Assembly (NCBI GenBank): GCA_030679915.1
Contig: JAUXRY010000022.1
Location: 62,001 to 126,000, forward strand
Reading direction: 5' to 3'
Length of the DNA stretch: 64,000 nucleotides
From: Thiobacillus sp.
GTDB taxonomy: Bacteria > Pseudomonadota > Gammaproteobacteria > Burkholderiales > Thiobacillaceae
A program made the translations under genes and the position numbers. Below the pieces are notes generated by a model, which worked only from the letters and a program-made list of their open reading frames with translations, was not told the origin of the DNA and searched no databases. This document shows positions 28,640-38,119 of this stretch, piece after piece (the first letter of the stretch is position 1; each line of letters opens with the position of its first letter).

Positions 28640-29899
28640 TCACGGATGCGCATGCGCGCTATCCGCATCGACATCCAGCGGCCACAACTGATGTGAATCC
28701 AGCTTCAGCCGGGCGTGCGCAGAGAGTGCATCCAGTTGCGCCTGCTGCGCCATCAACTGGCTTTCCAGCGCCAGCCGGCGATTGATCAGCACCTGATCCA
28801 GACTGCCTTCCCCCAAGCTATAGGCGAGGGCAGCCAGGCGGGCGGATTCTGTCTGCGCCTGGGCAGCACGCTCGGCCTGTTGCCAGTTTGCGGTCTGCGC
28901 GATGGCCGCTTCAAAATCCGCACGCGCCTCCACCCGCAAGCGCTGCTCCAGGCGGACGACGGCCAGTTGCGCAACGGTACTCAGTTGCTCAGCGGCCTGC
29001 TGATCGGTGCGCCGCGCCGCACCCGGTAGCGTCAGACCCACATTTACCCCCAGCAAATGCTCGTTGCCGCCGCCTTCGTTCTTGTAAAAAACACCGATGT
29101 GGGGATCAACACTGTGTCGTTTTGCCAATTGTCTCGCCTCGGCCTGCAACACCTCAGCCTGACGGCGCGCACGAACGAGTTCATGGTTGTGCTCGAAGAC
29201 GGCATTGACGTACTCGTCAGCGTTACCGGTCGGCTGTTCGGGTCTAGGGAAATTCGTGTCTGCCACCACGGGCAATTCAGGAAAGACGGCACGCAATCGG
29301 TTGCGTGCCTGCTGCTCACGCGAAGCGGCCTGCTGCTGCTGCAGTCGCACCTGCGCCAGTGCGGCTTCCGCGTTGACACGCTCGGAGCGGGGTGCCTCGC
29401 CGAGTCGGATCCGCGCATTCACGTTGCCGAGCTGCTGCTCAGCCAGCGCATGTTGCGACTGCCATAGGTGCGACTGACTGTACGCATTCAGCCAGCCAAA
29501 CCACAGGTCGAGCAATTGGCGTCCACTTTCGTGCAGGGCTTCACCGAGATTGGCTTCGGCATGCGCATTGAGCGCGCCGGCCAGCGCGCGATCGGCAGCC
29601 GCACGCGCCGGCAGCCGTACCGGACGCGACACCATCAATCCCCATTCGGCCTGATTATCGCGTGACGCAGACTGGATCCGGCGCTGCGCGAGATCACCAC
29701 CGACCGTCCATTCTTCGCGCCCGCGCTGCAAGCCTTCACCGCGCAGGGTTTGTGCAGCAAAGTCGCCGCGGGCTTGCGTCACCGTGGGGGATGCCCACAA
29801 CGCGGCCTCGGCGGCAACGGGATCAGGCAAATACGCTCCGTGCGCAGACAGGGAAAACGTCAATGCGAGCGCAAGGCTCACTGTATGCACGGCATTCAT
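28640..29899 (-). CDS. TolC-family outer-membrane protein (CzcC-like)
   Basis: The 419-aa protein has a short signal peptide (ALALTFSLSAHGA) and the long heptad-rich alpha-helical segments of TolC-type channel proteins, in two repeated halves (for example LAEQQLGNVNARIRLGEAPRSERVNAEAAL and ALAYSLGEGSLDQVLINRRLALESQL, each a TolC hallmark). It completes a tripartite RND system with the two preceding genes. The start overlaps the stop of the czcA-like gene by 4 nt. Gene order is B-A-C, unlike the C-B-A order of the classical czc operon. Confidence 0.88.
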   Translation of the reverse strand: MNAVHTVSLALALTFSLSAHGAYLPDPVAAEAALWASPTVTQARGDFAAQTLRGEGLQRGREEWTVGGDLAQRRIQSASRDNQAEWGLMVSRPVRLPARAAADRALAGALNAHAEANLGEALHESGRQLLDLWFGWLNAYSQSHLWQSQHALAEQQLGNVNARIRLGEAPRSERVNAEAALAQVRLQQQQAASREQQARNRLRAVFPELPVVADTNFPRPEQPTGNADEYVNAVFEHNHELVRARRQAEVLQAEARQLAKRHSVDPHIGVFYKNEGGGNEHLLGVNVGLTLPGAARRTDQQAAEQLSTVAQLAVVRLEQRLRVEARADFEAAIAQTANWQQAERAAQAQTESARLAALAYSLGEGSLDQVLINRRLALESQLMAQQAQLDALSAHARLKLDSHQLWPLDVDADSAHAHP

Positions 29900-32800
29900 G
29901 CGCGTGCTCCTTTCAGAATGAATTGGCGATAGAGAAGCGGCAACATCACCAACGTCAGCAAGGTGGCGCTGACCAGCCCCCCGATGACGACGATGGCGAG
30001 CGGCTTCTGGATTTCAGAGCCAGGCCCGGTCGCAAACAGCAACGGCACCAGGCCGAAGGCGGCAATGCTGGCGGTCATCAGCACCGGGCGCAGGCGGCGC
30101 AAGGCGCCATCACGAACCACGGCATCCCCCTTCAAGCCCTGCGCGCGCAGCTGGTTGAAATGGCTGACCAACACCACGCCGTTCAGCACCGCGATGCCCA
30201 ATAACGCGATGAAACCCACCGAGGCAGGCACTGACAGATACTCGCCCGACGCCGCCAGCGCAAAGATGCCACCGATCAGCGCCAGCGGCACGTTCATCAT
30301 CACCAGCACCGCCTGGCGTACATCACCAAATGTGACATAGAGCAAGAAGCCGATCAGCAACAACGCGACAGGCACCACAATCAACAGTCGTTGTGCGGCA
30401 CGCTGCTGGTTTTCGAATTGCCCGCCCCACGCGATGCTGTATCCGGTTGGCAATTTGACCTGCGTCGCTACCGCGGCTTTTGCCGCTTCGACGAAACTCA
30501 CCAAATCACGTCCAGCGACGTTGCTTTGCACCACGGTAAAGCGCGCGGCATTCTCACGCTTCACTGCCACCGGGCCGGTAGTGCGCTTGAGCGTGGCTAC
30601 CTGATCGAGGCTGATTTCACGACCATCAGCCAGCGTCAGGCGAATCGCCTGCAACGCGCCGGGAGACTCGCGCATGCCTTGAGGCCCACGCAATTGCAGC
30701 GGAATCCGTCGCCCGTCCTGCTGGATCATGCCAATGACCTCGCCTTCAAGCTGTATTCTCAGCAGCTCGGCGATTTCGTCCGCACTCACCCCAAAGCGTC
30801 CCGCCGCATCGCGGTCGATTTCTGCCTGCAGATATTGCACGCCATCGTTCTGCTGGGTGTAGACGTCGGATGCCCCCGGGATTTTTTCGACCACCTTGAA
30901 AATCTCGCCGGCCAATTGGTTGAGCGTGTCGAGGCTGGGACCAAAAATCTTGATCGCCACATCCCCTCGCGAACCAGTCAGCATTTCCCCTACCCGCATG
31001 TCGATCGGCTGTGTGAAGTTGTAGGCGATGCCAGGAAAACCATCAAGAATTTTACGGATTTCGTCGGTCAACCATGCCTTGTCCTGACGACGCCACTCGG
31101 AATGCGGCTTCAATACCAGAAACGTATCGGTGTCGTTGAGGCTCATTGGGTCGAGCCCCAACTCGTCGGCACCTGCGCGACCGACGATGCGGCGGATTTC
31201 CGGTACGTGTTTCAGCAATGCTGCCTGCACCCGTAAATCCTGTGCCACCGATTCTTCCAAGCTGATCGAGGGCAGCTTTTCCAGTTGCACCAGGATGTCG
31301 CCTTCGTCCATCGTCGGCATGAAGGTTTTGCCGATCAGGGGATACACGCCAACCGCTGCCAGCATCAGGATGCCTGCGGTGATGTACACAACTTTCGGAC
31401 GCACCAATGCGCGATCTAGCAAGGGCGTGTAGAGATTCTGAGCCTTGCGCAGCAACCATGGATCGGTATGCGAACCCTGCTTCAGGAACATCGAGGCCAG
31501 CACCGGAATCACGGTGAACGCCAGCAACAATGATGCCGCCAGCGCAAAAACAATGGTCAGCGCAACCGGCGTGAACAACTTGCCTTCCAGCCCTTCCAGC
31601 GTCAGCAACGGCAGAAACACAATGGCGATAATGGCGATACCTGCGGTCACCGGGCTGGCGACCTCCTGCGTTGCCCACAGCACGCGTTGCAACGGCGTCT
31701 CTTCGGTGTTTTCCGGATCGTGCGCCAGATGCGCGACGACGTTTTCCACCACCACCACAGCGGCATCAACCAACAATCCAATCGCGATCGCCAGGCCGCC
31801 CAGACTCATTAAATTGGCCGACAAGCCGAACTGCCGCATCAACACAAACGTCGCCAGCACCGACAGCGGCAAGATCAATGCCACCACAATCGCGGCACGC
31901 AGATTGCCGAGGAACAGGATCAGCAGGATCACCACCAGTACGGCAGCTTCGAGCAGCGCTGTGCTCACCGTTCCGACAGCTCGATCCACCAGTTGCGCGC
32001 GGTCGTAAAACGTAGAGACCGTCACGCCTTTAGGTAGGGTTTTCTGAATGTCGGCCAGTTTGATCTTGACGTTCTTGATCAGCTCGCCCGCGTTAACGCC
32101 TTTCAGTCCGATGACCAGGCCTTCTACCGCCTCACCTTTGCCGTCCTGCGTCACCGCGCCGTAGCGCGCCAGCTCGCCCATTTCAACGCGCGCAACATCG
32201 CCGACAGTGACGACCACACCCGCAACCGACTTGATGCCAATGTGGCGCAAATCGTCCAGCGCGGCGATGCCGCCATTGACGCGCACCACCCAGGTCTCCT
32301 CGCCTTCGTTGACGCGTCCGGCGCCGTCGTTGCGGGTATTGGTTTCCAGCGCCGTGCGCAACTCGTCCAAAGTTACGCCACGTGAGCCCAGCGCAGCCGG
32401 ATCGGGACTCACATCAAACGTGGCAACGCGGCCACCGAGCGAATTGACATCCGCCACGCCGGGAATCGCACGCAACTGTGGCCGAATGGTCCAGTCGAGC
32501 AGGATGCGTTTTTCTGCCAGCGACAAAGGCCCTTCGATGGTGAACATGAAGAGTTCGGACAGCGGCGTCGAAATCGGTGCCAGTCCGCCCGACACGTTGT
32601 CGGGCAGGTCGCCTTTGACATTGGCAAAGCGTTCGGCCACCTGCTGCCGCGCCCAATAGATGTCGGTGCCTTCTTTAAAGTCGACGGTGATATCCACCAA
32701 TGCATTCTTCGACAAACTGCGAAGAATGGTCTGGTCCGGGATGCCCAGCAGTTCGGTTTCAACCGGCTGTGTGATGCGCGCCTCCACCTCTTGCGGCGTC

Positions 32801-32967
32801 ATCCCCGGCGCTTTCAGGATCAGCTTGACCTGTGTGGTCGATACATCGGGGAATGCGTCGATCGGGATTTGCTGGTAGGCGCGAACCCCCAGCCCCGCCA
32901 GCACGAGCGCCAGCACGAGCACGAGCCAGCGCCGGGCCAGCGCGAATTCGATCAGGGTATTCAACAT
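29896..32967 (-). CDS. Heavy-metal efflux RND transporter (CzcA/CusA family)
   Basis: The 1023-aa inner-membrane proton-driven exporter begins MLNTLIEFALARRWLVLVLA and has two halves of RND type with large periplasmic loops. The fourth-membrane-segment motif reads AIGLLVDAAVVVVEN. Classical zinc/cobalt CzcA and nickel CnrA have an Asp in place of the first Ala (DFG...), so the substrate class differs or is undefined. The start at 32967 is chosen because GGGGGAA precedes it and it lies one nt after the czcB-like stop. Tripartite partners are the flanking genes. Confidence 0.93.
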   Translation of the reverse strand: MLNTLIEFALARRWLVLVLALVLAGLGVRAYQQIPIDAFPDVSTTQVKLILKAPGMTPQEVEARITQPVETELLGIPDQTILRSLSKNALVDITVDFKEGTDIYWARQQVAERFANVKGDLPDNVSGGLAPISTPLSELFMFTIEGPLSLAEKRILLDWTIRPQLRAIPGVADVNSLGGRVATFDVSPDPAALGSRGVTLDELRTALETNTRNDGAGRVNEGEETWVVRVNGGIAALDDLRHIGIKSVAGVVVTVGDVARVEMGELARYGAVTQDGKGEAVEGLVIGLKGVNAGELIKNVKIKLADIQKTLPKGVTVSTFYDRAQLVDRAVGTVSTALLEAAVLVVILLILFLGNLRAAIVVALILPLSVLATFVLMRQFGLSANLMSLGGLAIAIGLLVDAAVVVVENVVAHLAHDPENTEETPLQRVLWATQEVASPVTAGIAIIAIVFLPLLTLEGLEGKLFTPVALTIVFALAASLLLAFTVIPVLASMFLKQGSHTDPWLLRKAQNLYTPLLDRALVRPKVVYITAGILMLAAVGVYPLIGKTFMPTMDEGDILVQLEKLPSISLEESVAQDLRVQAALLKHVPEIRRIVGRAGADELGLDPMSLNDTDTFLVLKPHSEWRRQDKAWLTDEIRKILDGFPGIAYNFTQPIDMRVGEMLTGSRGDVAIKIFGPSLDTLNQLAGEIFKVVEKIPGASDVYTQQNDGVQYLQAEIDRDAAGRFGVSADEIAELLRIQLEGEVIGMIQQDGRRIPLQLRGPQGMRESPGALQAIRLTLADGREISLDQVATLKRTTGPVAVKRENAARFTVVQSNVAGRDLVSFVEAAKAAVATQVKLPTGYSIAWGGQFENQQRAAQRLLIVVPVALLLIGFLLYVTFGDVRQAVLVMMNVPLALIGGIFALAASGEYLSVPASVGFIALLGIAVLNGVVLVSHFNQLRAQGLKGDAVVRDGALRRLRPVLMTASIAAFGLVPLLFATGPGSEIQKPLAIVVIGGLVSATLLTLVMLPLLYRQFILKGARA

Positions 32968-32968
32968 G

Positions 32969-34024
32969 TTATTCCCCCAACCACTGCGCTTTAAGCGCCG
33001 CCACACCCTTTACGGCAACCCGGTTGCCCGCAGTCAGGCCCGTGACCTCGGCCTGACTGGCGTTGCGGCGAATCACCTGTACCTGGATGGGCGAAAAACC
33101 CTGCGGGGTTTCGACAAACACGTAGGGCATGTTCACTTTCCACACCAGCGCAGCAGCGGGAACGACCAGATTCTCGGCCGACTGCGCACCGGTCAGCGCG
33201 ATCTGAACCGACTGGCCAGGACGCAGCAATTGTTGCGGGTCCACCAGGCTGGCGCGTGCCAACACACTTTGCGACGCATTCAGTTGCGGCAGCAAAGCGC
33301 TGACGCGACCGCTGGCCGAACTGCCCGAGACCTTGACCGTCTGTCCCACAATGACCTGCTGCGCCTGGGTGGTGCTGAGCGGAATTTCCAGCGTCAGCTT
33401 CGACAGGTCCGCCACCTTAACCAAGGTCATCCCGGCGTCCACCCGCTGGCCGGGTTCGGCGTCACTTTCAATCACCACGCCAGCGATCGGCGCAGTCAAG
33501 GTGATCGAGCTTCCGGACACACGGCCGCCTCCCATCATGGAGAGCGCGGTTTGTGCCGCCGACAGGCTGGCACGCGCCGACTGCGCCTCGGACTGCGAGG
33601 CCCGCACGCGCGATTCGGCAATCAGGCCTTCGGCAAAGAGTTTTTTATCGCGTGCCGCAATCCCCGCGGCCAGTTTTGATTTCAGGCGCGCCTGCGTTAA
33701 TTCATTCTGCGCGTCGGCCAAACCCGGCATCGACAGCGTAACCAGCGCAGCGCCCCGCTTGACCGTATCGCCCGCCTGAACATGAATCCGGGTAACCAGC
33801 GCATCGCCCGCAGCCGCAGCAACGCGCACACTGGCCGGTGGCAAAGTCACCCGCGCCGGATACGTCAGCGCCAGACTGACGCTTTGTGTGCCCGCAGCGA
33901 CGGTCGCCACACCCAGGTTTTTCTTCTGCGCGGCAGTTAAGGGAATGACGTCAGCCGCAGCAGCGGGGACAGCGCAGACCAGCGCCAGGACAACAATACG
34001 TGAGGCAATAAAACCAGAAACCAT
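32969..34024 (-). CDS. RND efflux periplasmic adaptor (CzcB-like membrane-fusion protein)
   Basis: The 351-aa protein has a signal peptide ending VPAAAAD, a lipoyl-like half motif (ALVTRIHVQAGDTVKRGAALVTL), a central alpha-helical hairpin (about 120-170) and a second lipoyl half (ITLTAPIAGVVIESDAEPGQRV), followed by beta-barrel and membrane-proximal domains. It bridges the RND pump and the TolC-like channel. The ATG at 34024 follows TTGGAGAG. No N-terminal His-rich metal-binding extension, as in CzcB, is present; that role could be filled by the separate His-rich gene upstream. Confidence 0.9.
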   Translation of the reverse strand: MVSGFIASRIVVLALVCAVPAAAADVIPLTAAQKKNLGVATVAAGTQSVSLALTYPARVTLPPASVRVAAAAGDALVTRIHVQAGDTVKRGAALVTLSMPGLADAQNELTQARLKSKLAAGIAARDKKLFAEGLIAESRVRASQSEAQSARASLSAAQTALSMMGGGRVSGSSITLTAPIAGVVIESDAEPGQRVDAGMTLVKVADLSKLTLEIPLSTTQAQQVIVGQTVKVSGSSASGRVSALLPQLNASQSVLARASLVDPQQLLRPGQSVQIALTGAQSAENLVVPAAALVWKVNMPYVFVETPQGFSPIQVQVIRRNASQAEVTGLTAGNRVAVKGVAALKAQWLGE

Positions 34025-34091
34025 GCTAACTCTCCAAAAGCGATGAAACAGCAGGCAAACGCGTGCAAGAGCAACGCGCTGCAATGGACAA

Positions 34092-34472
34092 TCAGACGGC
34101 AGGGGGGGCTAAGGCGAGGGGAAGCGAGTGGTCAGACGGGACAAGATACAACGGCGGCGGCGCCGGCAACCCCCTACCCGGTGAGGATGTATCAATGCGC
34201 AGCAGCGTGACGGGCGAGATCGAAGGCACATCGGCGGATGCGCCATGCGCATCAGAACGAATTGGCATGCCATGGGCCACTTCGATTTCAGCGCCGTGCT
34301 CGCTTGCCGCAAGCGGATGGTATGCCGACTCGACATGCGCCCCCGCATGGGCATGGGCATGGGCATGGTTCAGACTGGCGTGACTGATTTGAACCGAACC
34401 CGCATGGGCATGGATGAACGGCGTCATCGTCTGCAAGACGATAACGATCCAGAGCATCAAATAACGGGGCAT
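34092..34472 (-). CDS. Exported histidine-rich protein, first gene of the metal-efflux operon
   Basis: The 126-aa protein has a hydrophobic signal segment (LMLWIVIVLQTMTPFIHAHA) followed by a His-rich stretch with alternating HAHAHAHAGAH and further His residues, then a Pro-rich tail. Such small exported proteins precede cobalt/nickel/zinc efflux genes and probably bind metal in the periplasm. The ATG at 34472 has no strong ribosome binding site; a TTG nine codons upstream is possible. It is 68 nt upstream of the czcB-like gene on the same strand. Confidence 0.68.
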   Translation of the reverse strand: MPRYLMLWIVIVLQTMTPFIHAHAGSVQISHASLNHAHAHAHAGAHVESAYHPLAASEHGAEIEVAHGMPIRSDAHGASADVPSISPVTLLRIDTSSPGRGLPAPPPLYLVPSDHSLPLALAPPAV

Positions 34473-34521
34473 TCGGTTTGACACAATCAGGGCAGGCAAG
34501 TCCGGTTGGCGTAACGTTTTC

Positions 34522-34551
34522 AGATTACAGGGTGTGGCTCAATACTGCCAA
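34522..34551 (-). promoter_or_regulatory. Possible promoter of the metal-efflux operon
   Basis: On the minus strand TTGGCA (plus-strand 34546-34551) is separated by 18 nt from TAATCT (34522-34527), about 50 nt upstream of the His-rich gene. The -35 matches the sigma-70 consensus at five of six positions. The CTTAAG box lies about 37 bp further upstream, a plausible activator position. Confidence 0.4.
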
Positions 34552-34587
34552 TCACACACAGTAATGAGTGAATCCTGACGATTGATT

Positions 34588-34604
34588 CTTAAGCGCGCCT
34601 TAAG
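34588..34604. promoter_or_regulatory. PmrA/QseB-type box, CTTAAG-N5-CTTAAG
   Basis: Two perfect CTTAAG half-sites separated by 5 nt (11-bp periodicity) lie 116 nt upstream of the metal-efflux operon. This is the architecture of boxes recognised by PmrA/QseB-class response regulators (YTTAAK-N5-YTTAAK). A near-identical box precedes the cytochrome b/SHP/DHC operon at 45385, beside a regulator of that class. Binding is inferred, not shown. Confidence 0.6.
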
Positions 34605-34748
34605 TTGCAGGGATATCCCAGTAAATACCTTACGGCAGAATTGAACGCTTGCCTATTAAATGACCATTTTCCAGCGGGCCAGACAATATCTATCCAGCGA
34701 CTTTAAAAATGCTTGCGAACAGAGTTCATAAGCGTCACGAGGGCAGAA

Positions 34749-34838
34749 ACCGGCCGACTGCGGTCACTGAGTGAACCAGGAACATGCGTTCCTGGACGGC
34801 CGGTATACCTTAGCAAGCTGCCAGCGGCTGAGCTGGCA
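34749..34838. repeat. Multi-hairpin element downstream of hsdR
   Basis: An outer stem ACCGGCCG / CGGCCGGT (34749-34756 with 34797-34804) encloses two hairpins: GGTCACT/AGTGAACC (about 34762-34777) and CCAGGAAC/GTTCCTGG (34776-34783 with 34788-34795). A separate hairpin TGCCAGC/GCTGGCA follows (34819-34825 with 34832-34838). No long T tract is present, so this is not a classical terminator. It lies 50 nt after the hsdR stop, in a 416-nt gap without genes. Confidence 0.5.
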
Positions 34839-34888
34839 TGGTTGGCAGGTCATTGACTAGAGCCGCCATCCAACCAGCAAGACGACGC

Positions 34889-37800
34889 CTATCCTTCTGT
34901 CCAACCCGCTGACAGCAACTCTGCCTGCGCGATCACTGTTTTAACAGCCTCCTCCTGCAAGTCCGGCGGATAACCATACTTGTTCAGGATGCGCTTCACC
35001 ATCACGCGAATCTTTGCCCGCGCGCTTTCGCGCAGTGTCCAGTCTATCGTCACACTCTTCTTCACTTGGGTGATGAGTTCGGCGGCGATGACCTTGAGTT
35101 TGTCGTCGCCCATGGCGATGACGGCGTTCTGGTTGGCGGCAAGCGCGTCGTAAAAGGCCACCTCGTCATCCGTCAGGCCAAGTGCTTCGCCGCGCTTGGT
35201 GGCGGCGTCGAGTTCCTTGGCGAGTTGAATCAGCTCTTCGATCACCTGCATCGTGGAGATGGCGCGGTTGTGGTACGCGTTGAGGGTCTTCTTGAGCTTC
35301 TCGGAAAAGACCTGGCTCTGCACAAGGTTGCGCTTGGATCTGACCTTGAGTTCGTCCTTGAGTAGTTTCTCCAGCAACTCGGCGGCGACGTTCTTGTGCT
35401 TCAGGCCGCGCACTTCGGCGAGGAACTGGTCAGAGAGGATCGAAATGTCCGGCTTGGGCAAGCCAGCGGCGGTGAAAACGTCGATCACCTGGCCCTCGGT
35501 GGTGATGGCTTTGGAAACGAGCTGGCGGATGGCGGCGTCGACCTGCTCCGGCGTCTTCCGGTTGTTGCTGCTCTGCTTGTTGAGCGCGGCCTGGATCGCC
35601 TGAAAGAAACTCACGTCGTCGCGAATCTCGGTGGCTTCATCGCTCGCGGCGCAGAGGGCGAAGGCGCGGGAGAGTTCCGTCACTACCTGCACCCAACGCT
35701 TTTTGCCGTCGTCCTGTTCGAGGATGTGCTCCTGTCCGGCGGGGATGAGGGCGAGGCGTTCTGTGGGTTTACCGGTGATCCACTTGTCACGGTTGAAGCC
35801 ATGCATCATGTCGCAGGCGATGTCGTGTTTCTCCAGCATCACGGCGATGGCCTGCGCGGTGTCGAAAGTCGGATCACCCTGGCCGCCGCTCTCGGTGTAA
35901 GTCACCAGCGCCTTCTTGAGTTGATCGGCCAGCCCCAGGTAATCCACCACCAGCCCGCCGGGCTTGTCGCGGAAGACACGGTTCACGCGCGCGATGGCCT
36001 GCATCAGTCCGTGGCCCTGCATCGGCTTGTCCGCATACATCGTGTGCAGGCAGGGCGCGTCGAAGCCGGTCAGCCACATATCGCGCACGATCACGATGCG
36101 GAAGGGGTCACGGCTATCCTTGAAGCGATTCGCCAGCTTGCGGCGCTTGTCCTTGCTGCGAATGTGCGGCTGCCAATCGGGACCGTCATCGGCACTGCCG
36201 GTCATCACCACCTTCACCACGCAGGCCTTGCCCTTCTCGGCTTCGCTATTTCCATCTGCGTCGTCTTCGGCGCTGGCCCAGTCTGGACGCAGCTTGATGA
36301 GCGCGTTGTAGAGGTCCACGGCGATGCGGCGGCTCATGCAAACAATCATCGCCTTGCCGTCCATCGCCTCGACGCGCTTCTCGAAGTGCATCACTAAATC
36401 TGCCGCAATGAGCGCGATGCGCTTCGGGTCGCCCACCAGCGCCTCCAGCGCGGCCCATTTGGTTTTGAGATTTTCCTTCTTCGTCAGCTCTTCGCCTTCG
36501 GTGATTTCCTCAAACTCCGCGTCGAGCTTCGGCAGCTCCGCGGCGTTCAGGCTCAGCTTGGAAATGCGGCTCTCGTAATAGATCGGCACGGTGGCCTTGT
36601 CGGCGACGGCACGCTGGATGTCGTAGATGGAAATGTAATCGCCGAAGACCGCCCGCGTGTTCGCGTCGGTCTTCTCGATCGGCGTGCCGGTAAAGCCGAT
36701 GAACGACGCATTCGGCAGGGCATCGCGCAGGTTGCTGGCGAAGCCGTAGGACATCTCGCCGGTCTTCTCATTCACCTTGCCGCCAAACCCATACTGGCTG
36801 CGGTGCGCTTCATCCGCAATGACCACGATGTTCTGCCGCGCGCTCAGTTCGGGCATCGCCTCACCCTTTTCCGGCATGAACTTGTGGATCGTCGTGAACA
36901 CCACGCCGCCGCTCGCCCGGTTCAGCAGTTCGCGTAAATGCTCGCGCCCGCCCGCCTGCACCGGCATCTGGCCGAGGATGTCGTGGCAGCGCTGGAACTG
37001 GCCGAAGAGCTGGTCGTCGAGATCGTTACGGTCGGTCAGCACCACCAGCGTCGGGTTTTGCATCGCAGCGTGCCGCACCACGCGTGCAGCGTAGAAAAGC
37101 ATGGAGAAGCTCTTGCCGCTGCCCTGCGTGTGCCAGACCACGCCCGCGCGCCGGTCGCCCGGCTTGCCGCCGTGCATGCGGCCCGCCCAGTAGGTGCCCA
37201 CATCCTGCTTCGCCGTGTTGGCCTCAACCATGCCCGCAGTCATGCCACTGGCGCGCACCGTTTCCTCCACCGCCGCATTCACTGCGTGGAACTGATGGTA
37301 GCCCGCGATAATCTTGTGCAGCGCGCCCGAGTCCGGGTCTTCCTCGAAAACGATGAAATGTTGGAGCAGGTCGAGGAAGCGCTGCCGCTCGAACACGCCG
37401 CGCACCAGCACCTCCAGCTCCAGCGCCGTCTTCGGCGCATCGCCCTCGCCATCAATCGTGCGCCAGACCTTGAACCACTCCTGGTTCGCCGTCACGGAAC
37501 CCATGCGCGCCTGCAAGCCGTCGCTCACTACCAGCGCCGCGTTGTAATGCAGCAGCGAGGCAATCTCCGCCTTGTAGGTTTGAAGCTGGGCGTAGGCGCT
37601 CCAGATCGTCGCGTCCTCATCCGCCGCATTCTTCAGCTCGATCAAGCCCAGCGGCAGCCCGTTCACGAAAACCACGATGTCCGGCCGCCGGTTGTGCTGC
37701 GCCCCACCCGACGTTTCGATCACCGTGAACTGGTTCACCGCCAGCCAGTCGTTCGCCCGCACATCGCCGAAATCCACCAGCCGCACATGGTCCCCGGCGA

Positions 37801-38119
37801 TGCTGCCGTCCCTGCGCGGGTATTCCACCGGCACCCCATCGCGCAGCATCCGGTGAAAGGCGCGGTTGGTCTGCGTCAGCGAAGGCGTCCCCACCCGCAG
37901 TACCTTGCGCACAGCCTCCTCCTGCGCCTCCTCGGGAATGGCCGGGTTCAGCCGCCGGATCGCTTCGCGCAAGCGCCCCACCAGCACCACGTCGCCAAAC
38001 GACTCCCGCTCCGCCGCCGGCTCGCCGGGCGCGAGAAGCGGCCCGTGGCCGATGGCATAGCCCAGCTCACCGAACCATTCGAGCGCTGCGCCTTCGACAG
38101 TGGATTCGTTGAGGCTCAT
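34889..38119 (-). CDS. hsdR: Type I restriction enzyme, restriction (R) subunit
   Basis: Motor and nuclease subunit of a type I restriction-modification system, 1076 aa. The N-terminal nuclease has the PD-(D/E)xK elements RRPDIVVF (Asp147) and LIELKN (Glu161, Lys163). The helicase part has Walker [10 protein letters not shown] (331-338), [16 protein letters not shown] and [13 protein letters not shown], followed by a C-terminal helical domain that contacts the methylase. The start overlaps the stop of the rhuM-like gene (ATGA). It is separated from hsdM/hsdS by three other genes. Its first codons are duplicated at 40865-40925. Confidence 0.95.
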   Translation of the reverse strand: MSLNESTVEGAALEWFGELGYAIGHGPLLAPGEPAAERESFGDVVLVGRLREAIRRLNPAIPEEAQEEAVRKVLRVGTPSLTQTNRAFHRMLRDGVPVEYPRRDGSIAGDHVRLVDFGDVRANDWLAVNQFTVIETSGGAQHNRRPDIVVFVNGLPLGLIELKNAADEDATIWSAYAQLQTYKAEIASLLHYNAALVVSDGLQARMGSVTANQEWFKVWRTIDGEGDAPKTALELEVLVRGVFERQRFLDLLQHFIVFEEDPDSGALHKIIAGYHQFHAVNAAVEETVRASGMTAGMVEANTAKQDVGTYWAGRMHGGKPGDRRAGVVWHTQGSGKSFSMLFYAARVVRHAAMQNPTLVVLTDRNDLDDQLFGQFQRCHDILGQMPVQAGGREHLRELLNRASGGVVFTTIHKFMPEKGEAMPELSARQNIVVIADEAHRSQYGFGGKVNEKTGEMSYGFASNLRDALPNASFIGFTGTPIEKTDANTRAVFGDYISIYDIQRAVADKATVPIYYESRISKLSLNAAELPKLDAEFEEITEGEELTKKENLKTKWAALEALVGDPKRIALIAADLVMHFEKRVEAMDGKAMIVCMSRRIAVDLYNALIKLRPDWASAEDDADGNSEAEKGKACVVKVVMTGSADDGPDWQPHIRSKDKRRKLANRFKDSRDPFRIVIVRDMWLTGFDAPCLHTMYADKPMQGHGLMQAIARVNRVFRDKPGGLVVDYLGLADQLKKALVTYTESGGQGDPTFDTAQAIAVMLEKHDIACDMMHGFNRDKWITGKPTERLALIPAGQEHILEQDDGKKRWVQVVTELSRAFALCAASDEATEIRDDVSFFQAIQAALNKQSSNNRKTPEQVDAAIRQLVSKAITTEGQVIDVFTAAGLPKPDISILSDQFLAEVRGLKHKNVAAELLEKLLKDELKVRSKRNLVQSQVFSEKLKKTLNAYHNRAISTMQVIEELIQLAKELDAATKRGEALGLTDDEVAFYDALAANQNAVIAMGDDKLKVIAAELITQVKKSVTIDWTLRESARAKIRVMVKRILNKYGYPPDLQEEAVKTVIAQAELLSAGWTEG

